Positions 1-7,328 of a stretch of 42,447 bases of DNA are shown here, in pieces; within the stretch, counting starts at the first letter, position 1, and each line of letters opens with the position of its first letter. Location: positions 1 through 42,447 of the forward strand of contig JAOTYD010000027.1 of assembly GCA_029862005.1 (NCBI GenBank), written 5' to 3'. This DNA comes from Gammaproteobacteria bacterium (GTDB lineage: Bacteria; Pseudomonadota; Gammaproteobacteria; GCA-001735895). Under the pieces are notes generated by a model. The model worked only from the letters and a program-made list of their open reading frames with translations, made no database searches and had not been told where the DNA came from. The position numbers were made by a program, and so were the translations under genes.

Positions 1-914
1 GACTACTGGATATCCGCCTGGTCAATCCCTCCGCCGGACGCGAGTTCGAATGGGGTGGTGACCGCTTTGATAAAACCGATGCGGTTAAAAAGATACTCGT
101 TGTCGGTGGTGGGCCCGCTGGCATGGAAGCGGCACGGGTTGCCGCCGAGCGCGGCCACCATGTCACCCTGTGCGAGGCGCTGGGGGATCTTGGCGGGCAG
201 TTCCGGTTAGCCGGGCTCGCCCCCCGCCGCGGCCAGATCACCGAACTAATGGGTTGGTATCTGCGTCAGTTTGAGCAACTCGGTGTCGAGGTGCGTTACT
301 TTTCACCCATGGATGAACAGGACATCATCGAGTTCGGTGCCGATGATGTCGTGCTGGCCACCGGTTCGATGCCCGATGGGCTCGCAAAACAACGCTGGTT
401 ACCCGAGGCCGACGAGTTGCCGGGTCTAAGTAACGGCAAGGTATATGCCTGCGAAGAAGTCTACCGCGACCAGGCCGAGCTCGGCAAATCGGTCATCGTG
501 CTCGACGAGGGCGGTAACTGGCGTGGTACCGGCACCGCCTGGTACCTGGCCGACAAGGGTCACGAGATTAGCATCGTTACTCCCGATCCGATGATTGGGC
601 AGGAGCTAGCGCGCACCACTTCGGATTCGCCGATTCGCCAAAATCTCGCCAGGCTGGGTGCAAATTTTATACTCGAATCGGTCATCGAACACTGGCATGG
701 CGACCGTGCTGAAATCCGTTCGCTGCTTGACGGCTCGACGTCGAGCATCGAGGCATCGGCAATCGTCACCGCCACCACTAACGTGGTTTACAACGACGTT
801 GAGCTCGCGTTAAGCGAAACCGAGGTTCGTTTTCACGTGATTGGCGATGCCGCTGCTCCACGCCAGGCTCCTTACGCGTTTCACGATGGCCGCAAGATCG
901 GCATGGCCCTGTAA
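1..914 (+). CDS. C-terminal part of a TMADH/2,4-dienoyl-CoA reductase-type flavin oxidoreductase (5' end outside window)
   Basis: The reading frame is open from base 3 and ends with TAA at 912-914, so only the last roughly 300 residues are visible. The frame opens with a stretch like the NPxxGRE(F/W)EWG segment of trimethylamine/dimethylamine dehydrogenases. It is followed by a dinucleotide-binding fingerprint VVGGGPAGMEAARVA and a second nucleotide-binding half ending in HVIGDAAAPRQAPYAFHDG. In this family an N-terminal FMN/4Fe-4S barrel oxidises N-methylamines or enoyl compounds and the C-terminal half binds ADP or FAD; the barrel is off the window. The MttB-like gene begins 4 bp after the stop codon, so the two are probably co-transcribed and act on a methylated amine. 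The substrate is an inference. Confidence 0.85.
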   Translation, partial: LLDIRLVNPSAGREFEWGGDRFDKTDAVKKILVVGGGPAGMEAARVAAERGHHVTLCEALGDLGGQFRLAGLAPRRGQITELMGWYLRQFEQLGVEVRYFSPMDEQDIIEFGADDVVLATGSMPDGLAKQRWLPEADELPGLSNGKVYACEEVYRDQAELGKSVIVLDEGGNWRGTGTAWYLADKGHEISIVTPDPMIGQELARTTSDSPIRQNLARLGANFILESVIEHWHGDRAEIRSLLDGSTSSIEASAIVTATTNVVYNDVELALSETEVRFHVIGDAAAPRQAPYAFHDGRKIGMAL

Positions 915-918
915 GACG

Positions 919-2433
919 ATGGCAACCCGGCGCAGAAGACAGGGTGGCAGCGCGGCACGGAGAGCCGCAGTAGCCAGTGCCGCGATCGTGCATCATCCGG
1001 AAATCAAGCGCGGCATCCCGATCATGGAAGTTACCAACCAGGAAGGTGTTGAGCTGATTCATGATTTTGCAATGCGCGTCGTCGAGCAGATCGGTTGTGA
1101 CTTCCAGGACCCGGAATCGCTCGACTACTGGCGCCAGACCGGTGCCGAGATCGACGCTGAGCGAGTCAGGATCGGGCGCGCGGAACTGCTCGAGCTGATC
1201 GGCAAGATACCGTCGTCTTACGTCCATCATGCGCGCAACCCTGAACGTTCGGTGCGCGTCGGTGACGGGCATGCGGTGGTGTCGCCCTCTTACGGCGCAC
1301 CTTTCGTGCGCGACATGGAAGGTGAGCGCCGCTACGCGACGCTGGAAGATCTCAACAACCTGCAAAAACTCAACCACATGGCGTCGACCGTGCATATCGC
1401 CGGCGGCACTATCGTCGAACCGGTCGACATCCCGGTGCCGCACCGGCATATGCACATGGCTTACAGCGGCCTCAAATACTCCGACAAACCGATCATCGGC
1501 AACGTGACCGCGCGTGAGCGGGCCGAGGATACGGTCGACATGATGAAGCTCGTCTTCGGCGAAGAATTTGCGACCAACAACACCGTCACCACCTCGTTGA
1601 TCAACGCCAATTCCCCGCTGGTATGGGACGAAACCATGCTCGACGCACTCAAGGTTTACGCGATGAATAACCAGGCGGTCATGTGTTCGCCGTTTTCGAT
1701 GGCAGCCGCGAGCACACCGGCCAGCAATGTCGGCACGGTCGGCGTGGTGCTCGCCGAGGCGCTGATGGCAATGGCGATGACGCAGATTATTCGCCCCGGC
1801 GCGCCCATGCTGTTCGGGGTGCCCGCGATGACGGTTGCACTCAATAGCGGTGCGCCGGTGCACGGTTCGCCGGACTCGGCGATGGTGCAGTTCCTGTCGA
1901 GTTCGATGGCGCGTTACTACAAGCTGCCACACCGCGCGATTCTGAATGTTGCGACATCGAAATCAGGCGACATGCAGGCAGCTTACGATTCGATGTGGGG
2001 GCTGTTTCCGAGCATGCTGTCCGATGCCAACTGGTTGACGATGGCGGGCGGCATGCTGGAAGGCGCCCTAACCGTCGGCTACGGCAAGACCATGATCGAT
2101 TTCGAACAGCTAGATGCCTTTTATCATTTCCTGCAGGGCCCGGATTTCAGCGATATCGAGGAGGTTTTCGAAGCCACCAAACGGGTTGGGCCCGGCGGGC
2201 ACTTCCTCGGTGAAACGCACACGCTCAACAGCAATCTTTTCATCTTCGATTCACAGCACAATAATTCCTACGAGCAATGGGACGCCGACGGTCGACTCGA
2301 CAGCGAGGCAGTCGGGGTGCGCAAGGCAAAACAGTGGCTGCAAAAATACGAACTCCCACCGCTCGATGAAGCACTTGACGAAGCGTTACTGGACTATATC
2401 GAGCAGCGCGGCCGCGAAATTCCAGCCAGCTGA
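919..2433 (+). CDS. Trimethylamine methyltransferase (MttB/MtgB) family protein, non-pyrrolysine
   Basis: This is a protein of about 504 residues. I chose the ATG at 919 because it lies just after the upstream stop and gives an Arg-rich N terminus (ATRRRRQGGSAARRA), the usual start of this proteobacterial subfamily. The frame also extends upstream to 841, but that would overlap the previous gene. The family transfers a methyl group from a quaternary or tertiary amine to a corrinoid protein. There is no in-frame amber codon, so it belongs with the pyrrolysine-free homologues such as glycine-betaine methyltransferases. No corrinoid protein or corrinoid:folate methyltransferase is encoded in the window. 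A second homologue lies at 15528-17063. The exact substrate cannot be read from sequence. Confidence 0.88.
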   Translation: MATRRRRQGGSAARRAAVASAAIVHHPEIKRGIPIMEVTNQEGVELIHDFAMRVVEQIGCDFQDPESLDYWRQTGAEIDAERVRIGRAELLELIGKIPSSYVHHARNPERSVRVGDGHAVVSPSYGAPFVRDMEGERRYATLEDLNNLQKLNHMASTVHIAGGTIVEPVDIPVPHRHMHMAYSGLKYSDKPIIGNVTARERAEDTVDMMKLVFGEEFATNNTVTTSLINANSPLVWDETMLDALKVYAMNNQAVMCSPFSMAAASTPASNVGTVGVVLAEALMAMAMTQIIRPGAPMLFGVPAMTVALNSGAPVHGSPDSAMVQFLSSSMARYYKLPHRAILNVATSKSGDMQAAYDSMWGLFPSMLSDANWLTMAGGMLEGALTVGYGKTMIDFEQLDAFYHFLQGPDFSDIEEVFEATKRVGPGGHFLGETHTLNSNLFIFDSQHNNSYEQWDADGRLDSEAVGVRKAKQWLQKYELPPLDEALDEALLDYIEQRGREIPAS

Positions 2434-2568
2434 GAATTTATCTGCCCGACGCTAGCAAGCCAACCCGGGATTGAACTAGACTGCCCGGATGTATCCATAC
2501 CTGTACCATGCGATGCGACATAACTAAAGCGTAGGATGAGAAAAAATTTTTTATCGCGTAAAGAATAT

Positions 2569-3285
2569 CTAATCCCCTAGACCATCAATTTGTTCCAGAG
2601 CATGATCGAGTAAAACCTGCGCTATCACCTGCCCTTTGGCAGGCGTGGCCAGGGTCGCCTGGCCAAATACACCCGAACGCGACCACAAGCCTTGCCCCTT
2701 GTTGCGGGTTAGGCGGCCCTCGCCCTCGGCACCATCATCGACTGCAAGGCTCATATTCACAACATCGGGCGCAATATGCAGCATTAGCGAAGTTTCGTGT
2801 TCGTCGGCATGCGATCCGTATTGTTGCTCGAGTAAACCGGCGGGCAGCGATTGCAAGGCTTCATCGAGGCTCAGGTATTCGAGGATAACGTCTCGATCCA
2901 GCATTCGTCTGGCCTCGGCGAGCGGCTGCAGCGTCGACAAGCCGGTATTAACGACATAAAAACGCGACAGTCCAAAACCAGCCAGGCTGGTGCAGGTGTC
3001 AACGATAACATCGCGCGCGGTTTCGCGGCGCAAACTGATGGACCCCGGATACTCGATAAACGCGGGATAAAAAGATGCATTGATCAACGGCGCGATGACC
3101 ACCGGTAACCGTTGCCTGATTTCTTCAGCCAGCCAGGTTGCAATGATGGCATCATTGTTAAGCGGCAAATGTGGTCCATGTTCTTTCGCTGCCGCACCGA
3201 GGGGTATCACGACAACGGGATTGCTCTCAAACCATTGCTCCGCCTCTATCCAGCTCAGCGTTTCAAGTTTGACTCCATGCTTCAT
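2569..3285 (-). CDS. Creatininase-family amidohydrolase with divergent metal site
   Basis: The protein has 238 residues, close to the usual length of creatinine amidohydrolase-family enzymes, which are metal-dependent cytoplasmic amidohydrolases. Visible hallmarks are PLGAAAKEHGPHLPLNND (residues 28-45) and HADEHETSLML near residue 180, which supply His, Asp and Glu ligands. The family motif NGHGGN is replaced by NTGLST near residue 113, so one of the classical metal-ligand histidines is absent. The E-Q-H-G motif is also shifted to K-E-H-G. It is convergent with the upstream MttB gene and divergent from the next gene. It is probably an amidohydrolase of a variant subclade; creatinine as substrate is not supported. 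Confidence 0.82.
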   Translation of the reverse strand: MKHGVKLETLSWIEAEQWFESNPVVVIPLGAAAKEHGPHLPLNNDAIIATWLAEEIRQRLPVVIAPLINASFYPAFIEYPGSISLRRETARDVIVDTCTSLAGFGLSRFYVVNTGLSTLQPLAEARRMLDRDVILEYLSLDEALQSLPAGLLEQQYGSHADEHETSLMLHIAPDVVNMSLAVDDGAEGEGRLTRNKGQGLWSRSGVFGQATLATPAKGQVIAQVLLDHALEQIDGLGD

Positions 3286-3456
3286 GTTTCTCTATGGTTC
3301 ACTGGATTACCGAGTAGAATTATTCTGATGATAACCCGTGATAAAACTTAATACACAACATCGTTCAATCCGTTTATGCTCGCATGACTTGTATCGGCAG
3401 CCGTGCAGATATCGCCGCGCGCAGATATTTATCGCGCTTGAAAAGACAAATACAGG

Positions 3457-5160
3457 ATGAAGAATCAGGAAAGCCATTCAGCATGGAATCCGGGGATTGA
3501 ATCGGAAATACCGCCCGCCTATCGTGAGCTCGAAACGATTTACAATTCCGCGAACGTTTTCACCACCCTGGCCGAAGTTAATGAACTCGTGGCGGAAACC
3601 GGGCTAAGCCCGGAAGAACTGATCAGCTTCCGCCCACATCGGCTGGTTTTGCATGAGCTGATCGTGCGTATTACTGCAGACATCGTGGTACTCGAAGGCG
3701 AGTACGAAGAAGATCTCGGTATCAATTTTCGCACCATCGCGCGCAAGATTTTCAGCAAGTATGTCATCCCCAACCTGATGCAGATTGAGCATGGATTTGA
3801 AACCATGTGGACCCGGATCGAGGATATTACCCAGCTGGAACTGGAGCGGGCACTGGCACCACAGACACCCACGGTTAGTGCGAAATCTTCCTTCTGGTCG
3901 CGGTTGCGGGGTGCCAGTCCGAAGCGGCCTGCAGCTGCTCCGCAAAGCAGGCAGGAACGTGAATTCGAGTTAATTAATAGTTACAAGCAACGCGGTCTCA
4001 ATGCCGACGACAAATTTTCGCGGGCTGTTTATCGAAGCCTGTACCGGGTTCTGGGGTCGATAGCGACGACCCGCGGATTTGTTGGTAACGATCCGGATTA
4101 CCTGAAAAATATCTGTGTCCGGCATGCCTGTAATTACCTCGGCAGCCGTGAGATCGGCAACAAGGTCGGCAAACTGGTAGACGAGGCCATCGCCGCCGAA
4201 GGCTACGAGCGCATCGCGGATGCCGAGAAACCGATACTGATCAGCCTCAAGGGGGCTTCCGCCGCCGGCAAGAGTTCGTTACGCCCGATGTTGAGCCAGA
4301 TGATGACCGATCTCGGTATCGAGGATCACGGCTATGGCACGATCAGCCCGGATATCTGGCGTCGTATGCTGCTCGATTACGATGCTCTCGGTGAGAGCTA
4401 CAAGTACGCCGGCCGGTTTACCAGCCATGAAATCAACATTATCGATACCAAGCTCGATCACTACATCCGGGCCAAGGCCGACCAAAAGCATTCGATTCCG
4501 CACCTGATGGTGGACCGGTTTCGCTTCGATAGCTTCGCCAGCGAAAAAATTACCCGCGTCCTGCACAAGACCTACGTGCGTTACATTGACACCATGTATA
4601 TGTATTTTATCGTAACGCCGCCCGAGGCCACCGTCGAACGCGGTTGGGAACGCGGGCTGGTACGCGGACGCTACAAGGCAGTAGAGGATTTTCTCGGCCA
4701 CTGCATCGAGGCCTACGCTGGCATGCCCAAACTCCTGTTCAAATGGCTGGCCAACGATAAGCCAAGATACTTTTTCGAGTTTCTCGACAACAGTGTCGCC
4801 AAGGGCACCTACCCTGAACTCATCGCCCGCGGCACCCAGGGGCAAATGCAGATCTACCGGGTTCGCCCCCTGATCGACATCGAGCGTTACCAACGCATCA
4901 ACGTGCTCGCAACCAACCCGGAACAGGTTGCAGCATCGGCCGAACTGTTAGAAGTGGAAAACAATCTCGGATTTCTGCGTCAGTGCATCTCGAAAATTAA
5001 ACTGATCGAGTTTGTCGACATTAAAACTGACACCAGTTTCCTGGCGATTCGCTCGGGCAGTTTCGATGTCGTCGACGACGATCTTTTCAGGCGAAACCTG
5101 GCCGATGAAACCCTGCGCGAGATTGTCGCCTTGCTGGCGCCTGATTTGCTGCCCGAATAG
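3457..5160 (+). CDS. Uncharacterised P-loop (zeta-toxin/kinase-like) protein, 567 aa
   Basis: I do not recognise a named family. The N-terminal 200 residues are mostly helical in appearance with a Pro/Ala linker near residues 150-165. A clear Walker A motif, KGASAAGKSS, lies near residues 264-273. It is followed by HLMVDRFRFD, a candidate Walker B-like strand, and a basic ERGWERGLVRGRYKA segment that could be an arginine lid. This order resembles zeta-toxin or nucleoside-kinase-like P-loop phosphotransferases, but the protein is much longer. No signal peptide or membrane segment is visible, so it is probably cytoplasmic. The 171-bp divergent gap from the creatininase gene presumably carries its promoter. 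Kinase activity is an inference. Confidence 0.8.
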   Translation: MKNQESHSAWNPGIESEIPPAYRELETIYNSANVFTTLAEVNELVAETGLSPEELISFRPHRLVLHELIVRITADIVVLEGEYEEDLGINFRTIARKIFSKYVIPNLMQIEHGFETMWTRIEDITQLELERALAPQTPTVSAKSSFWSRLRGASPKRPAAAPQSRQEREFELINSYKQRGLNADDKFSRAVYRSLYRVLGSIATTRGFVGNDPDYLKNICVRHACNYLGSREIGNKVGKLVDEAIAAEGYERIADAEKPILISLKGASAAGKSSLRPMLSQMMTDLGIEDHGYGTISPDIWRRMLLDYDALGESYKYAGRFTSHEINIIDTKLDHYIRAKADQKHSIPHLMVDRFRFDSFASEKITRVLHKTYVRYIDTMYMYFIVTPPEATVERGWERGLVRGRYKAVEDFLGHCIEAYAGMPKLLFKWLANDKPRYFFEFLDNSVAKGTYPELIARGTQGQMQIYRVRPLIDIERYQRINVLATNPEQVAASAELLEVENNLGFLRQCISKIKLIEFVDIKTDTSFLAIRSGSFDVVDDDLFRRNLADETLREIVALLAPDLLPE

Positions 5161-5199
5161 GGACTGGGCTAAACTTCAGGCAACCCGGAGAGGACAACC

Positions 5200-5625
5200 A
5201 TGAATAAACCCACCAGGGGTAGCTGCCTGTGCCAGGCCGTCACCTACCAGTTTCAAGGTCCTGAATACATCTTTCAGTACTGCCACTGTTCGCGCTGTCG
5301 CAAATTCACCGGCAGTGCCCACGCCAGTAACATCATCGTCGACCCGAAACAGTTCGAATGGTTGAGTGGAGAAGAGTTGGTCGGTCGCTTCGAACACCCG
5401 GAGGCCCGGCATTTTGCAACCTGTTTCTGTAAGCAATGCGGTTCCTCCTTACCCTGGCTTTCGCAAAGCGGTACCGCGATGATCATCCCGGCAGGCACCC
5501 TGGATGAAGATCCCGGAATCAAACCCACGCAGAACATATTCTGGAAAGATCGAGCATCCTGGCGCGCAGCGGTGGAGGATCTGCCGCAATATGATGAACT
5601 GCAGCCGCGCAAGGTAAAAGACTGA
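5200..5625 (+). CDS. GFA-family (glutathione-dependent formaldehyde-activating enzyme-like) zinc protein
   Basis: The protein has 141 residues, typical for the family. It shows the Zn-binding cysteine pattern: GSCLCQ near residue 9, YCHCSRCRKFTG near 27-38, and CFCKQCGS near 72-79. The family was named after S-hydroxymethylglutathione synthase, but most members have no proven activity. It starts 39 bp after the P-loop gene behind GGAGAGGACAACC, a good ribosome-binding site. A formaldehyde role would fit nearby demethylation genes but cannot be shown here. Confidence 0.88.
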   Translation: MNKPTRGSCLCQAVTYQFQGPEYIFQYCHCSRCRKFTGSAHASNIIVDPKQFEWLSGEELVGRFEHPEARHFATCFCKQCGSSLPWLSQSGTAMIIPAGTLDEDPGIKPTQNIFWKDRASWRAAVEDLPQYDELQPRKVKD

Positions 5626-5635
5626 TACTCGTGCC

Positions 5636-6637
5636 ATGAACAAGCGCGCTGCCCGGGTATTACTGGCTACCTGCCTGTTGATAGCGCTGCAATCGGCACA
5701 GTCGGCATACCCCGTCAATCCGCTACTGATCGGCGACTCGATTTATGTTTCACACCAGGGTATTTACAGGTTTGATCAAAAACAGCCCGAGCCACTATGG
5801 TCAAGCCTGGTTGGTGTAGAGACATTCGAACCCGTTATTTATGAAACCTTGCTGCTGGTCGGAAGCACGCAAGGCTTGTATGCACTTGAACTCGCAACTG
5901 GTCGGATTGCCTGGCACCTCGAGCAGCAGTACACGCTGTTCACACCGAGTGTCTCCACCTGGGCCTTTGCCGGGAGTCTGCATGGTGATCTCTACGCGAT
6001 CGATCCCGATCACGGGCAAATCATCTGGCGCAGCCAGTTTCCGGGGTGGATTTATTCGCCGGTTGTTAACGAAGCGACGACCCGGCTTTGGGCCGGGGGG
6101 CAAGCCCACAGGATTTACGCGCTATCGGCAACCGAAGGTCGTCTCGAAAAGGAAATTGAAACAACCCAGGAATCGGTCTTCAGCCCAATCGATCTCGGCA
6201 ACAACCGAATTGCGGTCAATCTATTTGACGGTAGCACGCTTGTCATCGACGCACTAAATGAAGCAATCGAAGCCGTGCTGGAAGGCGATTCGCAACCCAT
6301 GGATCTGCATCATGACGGCAATCGTATTTATCGCAGTCATCGAGACGGAACGCTGAGCGCTTTTGACCGTGAAAAACTTGGATTCAGCTCACGCAAATCG
6401 GTCGTCGCCCGGGACTTGGCCATGCATCCTTCGCAGCCCGGATACCTGCTGCTCAGCGACCGTGATCGCAGCGTGATTCTGCTGGATCTCGAACAAGGCG
6501 ATGATGACTGTCGTATCCAAACCGATGGCCAATGGATTTTACCCCTCCAGACCGATTCCGGGATCATTCTATTTTTTCGGAAATCAATGCAACCTCCTGA
6601 TCTGACGCTTGTCCAATTTCAGGCACAGTGCAAATAA
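5636..6637 (+). CDS. Secreted PQQ-type beta-propeller (BamB-like) protein
   Basis: The protein has 333 residues. It has an N-terminal signal peptide of about 23 residues (hydrophobic core LLATCLLIALQ, cleavage likely near SAQSA). Repeated blades follow with the signature of PQQ-like propellers, for example GLYALELATGRIAWHLEQ and DLYAIDPDHGQIIWRSQF. Such domains occur in BamB and in periplasmic quinoprotein-like proteins; no lipobox is seen, so it is probably periplasmic. It starts 10 bp after the GFA gene and its stop lies 14 bp before the cytochrome P460-like gene, so the three are likely co-transcribed. No catalytic PQQ dehydrogenase residues were identified. Confidence 0.82.
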   Translation: MNKRAARVLLATCLLIALQSAQSAYPVNPLLIGDSIYVSHQGIYRFDQKQPEPLWSSLVGVETFEPVIYETLLLVGSTQGLYALELATGRIAWHLEQQYTLFTPSVSTWAFAGSLHGDLYAIDPDHGQIIWRSQFPGWIYSPVVNEATTRLWAGGQAHRIYALSATEGRLEKEIETTQESVFSPIDLGNNRIAVNLFDGSTLVIDALNEAIEAVLEGDSQPMDLHHDGNRIYRSHRDGTLSAFDREKLGFSSRKSVVARDLAMHPSQPGYLLLSDRDRSVILLDLEQGDDDCRIQTDGQWILPLQTDSGIILFFRKSMQPPDLTLVQFQAQCK

Positions 6638-6651
6638 AAAGGGGAATCCAA

Positions 6652-7179
6652 ATGAAAACAATGAAAGTGTTATACCTGGGAGTTCTTGTATTTTTAACAG
6701 GGGGCGTCAACGCGGCAGCGCCTTTTGGGGGTGAAGAGGACGTCAATTACGCCAAGAATTTATGGCAGACCATGCTGGATGCCGGTTATGCCGGAAAAGA
6801 CGGGCTGATGTCACGACCCTACACCGGCCAACACCCACATGGCGCAATCCTTGATACCATCTCGGGGCAAATCGCCCTCGATGGAAAGCTGCACCACATT
6901 ATTGTCAAGCGCAACTACGGGGGTGAAGGTGTCAGTATCGCAACGGTCGCGAATGATCCGGTGAAGTATCTGAAAGCCGTTACCGTGATGTTGAAACGCC
7001 CCGGCTACGATCCTGAAACCAAGGACTGGTTCTGGGCAAAGTACAAGGCGGACGGTAGCCTCGACACCAATCCAGCAGGCATGATGCTGGCTGGCAAGGT
7101 AGCCAAGGGCAAGCCAGCGGGCTGTATTGCCTGTCACACCGCCGCACCTGGCGGCGACATGATGTTTCTGCGTGACTGA
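6652..7179 (+). CDS. Periplasmic cytochrome P460-like c-type haem protein
   Basis: About 175 residues. The ATG at 6652 is preceded by AGGGGAATCCAA, a strong ribosome-binding site, and is preferred over an in-frame GTG at 6628 that lies inside the previous gene. A signal peptide (VLYLGVLVFLTGGVNAAA) sends it to the periplasm. A haem-attachment motif CIACH near the C terminus and the small beta-sheet-like body with NYGGEGVS and DWFWAKY match cytochrome P460/cytochrome c'-beta family proteins. P460 enzymes oxidise hydroxylamine, while many relatives only bind nitric oxide. It follows the propeller gene, so the two may be periplasmic partners. The catalytic role is uncertain. Confidence 0.8.
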   Translation: MKTMKVLYLGVLVFLTGGVNAAAPFGGEEDVNYAKNLWQTMLDAGYAGKDGLMSRPYTGQHPHGAILDTISGQIALDGKLHHIIVKRNYGGEGVSIATVANDPVKYLKAVTVMLKRPGYDPETKDWFWAKYKADGSLDTNPAGMMLAGKVAKGKPAGCIACHTAAPGGDMMFLRD

Positions 7180-7205
7180 AACATTGTTGTCATAGTCGCG
7201 TAGGT

Positions 7206-7320
7206 GGCGGCCCGACGTATCGGAATCTTGGGATTGCGCCATCATTATATTGATCCCGGATATGCGCTACCCGCATTCCGGGATGACTATTAGCCGATTC
7301 ATTCTCGTGCCAGCGGGAAT
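7206..7320. repeat. Intergenic interspersed palindromic repeat (copy 1)
   Basis: The stretch between the P460-like gene and polB starts with GGCGGCCCGACGTATCGGAA (continuing to 7230). It then carries a hairpin with arms around ATCCCGGATATGCG and CGCATTCCGGGAT (7252-7286) and ends with a segment whose reverse strand reads GTCATTCCCGCTGG. The 25-bp opening recurs with three differences at 17078-17102 after the second MttB gene. It behaves like a REP/BIME-type element placed between genes and may also end transcripts from both sides. Confidence 0.6.
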
Positions 7321-7328
7321 GACATTTT

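Noticed and set aside
778-1932. Long minus-strand open frame opposite the first MttB gene
   Set aside because: It is an antisense shadow of a clear coding region, has His/Arg-rich low-quality composition and no family match.
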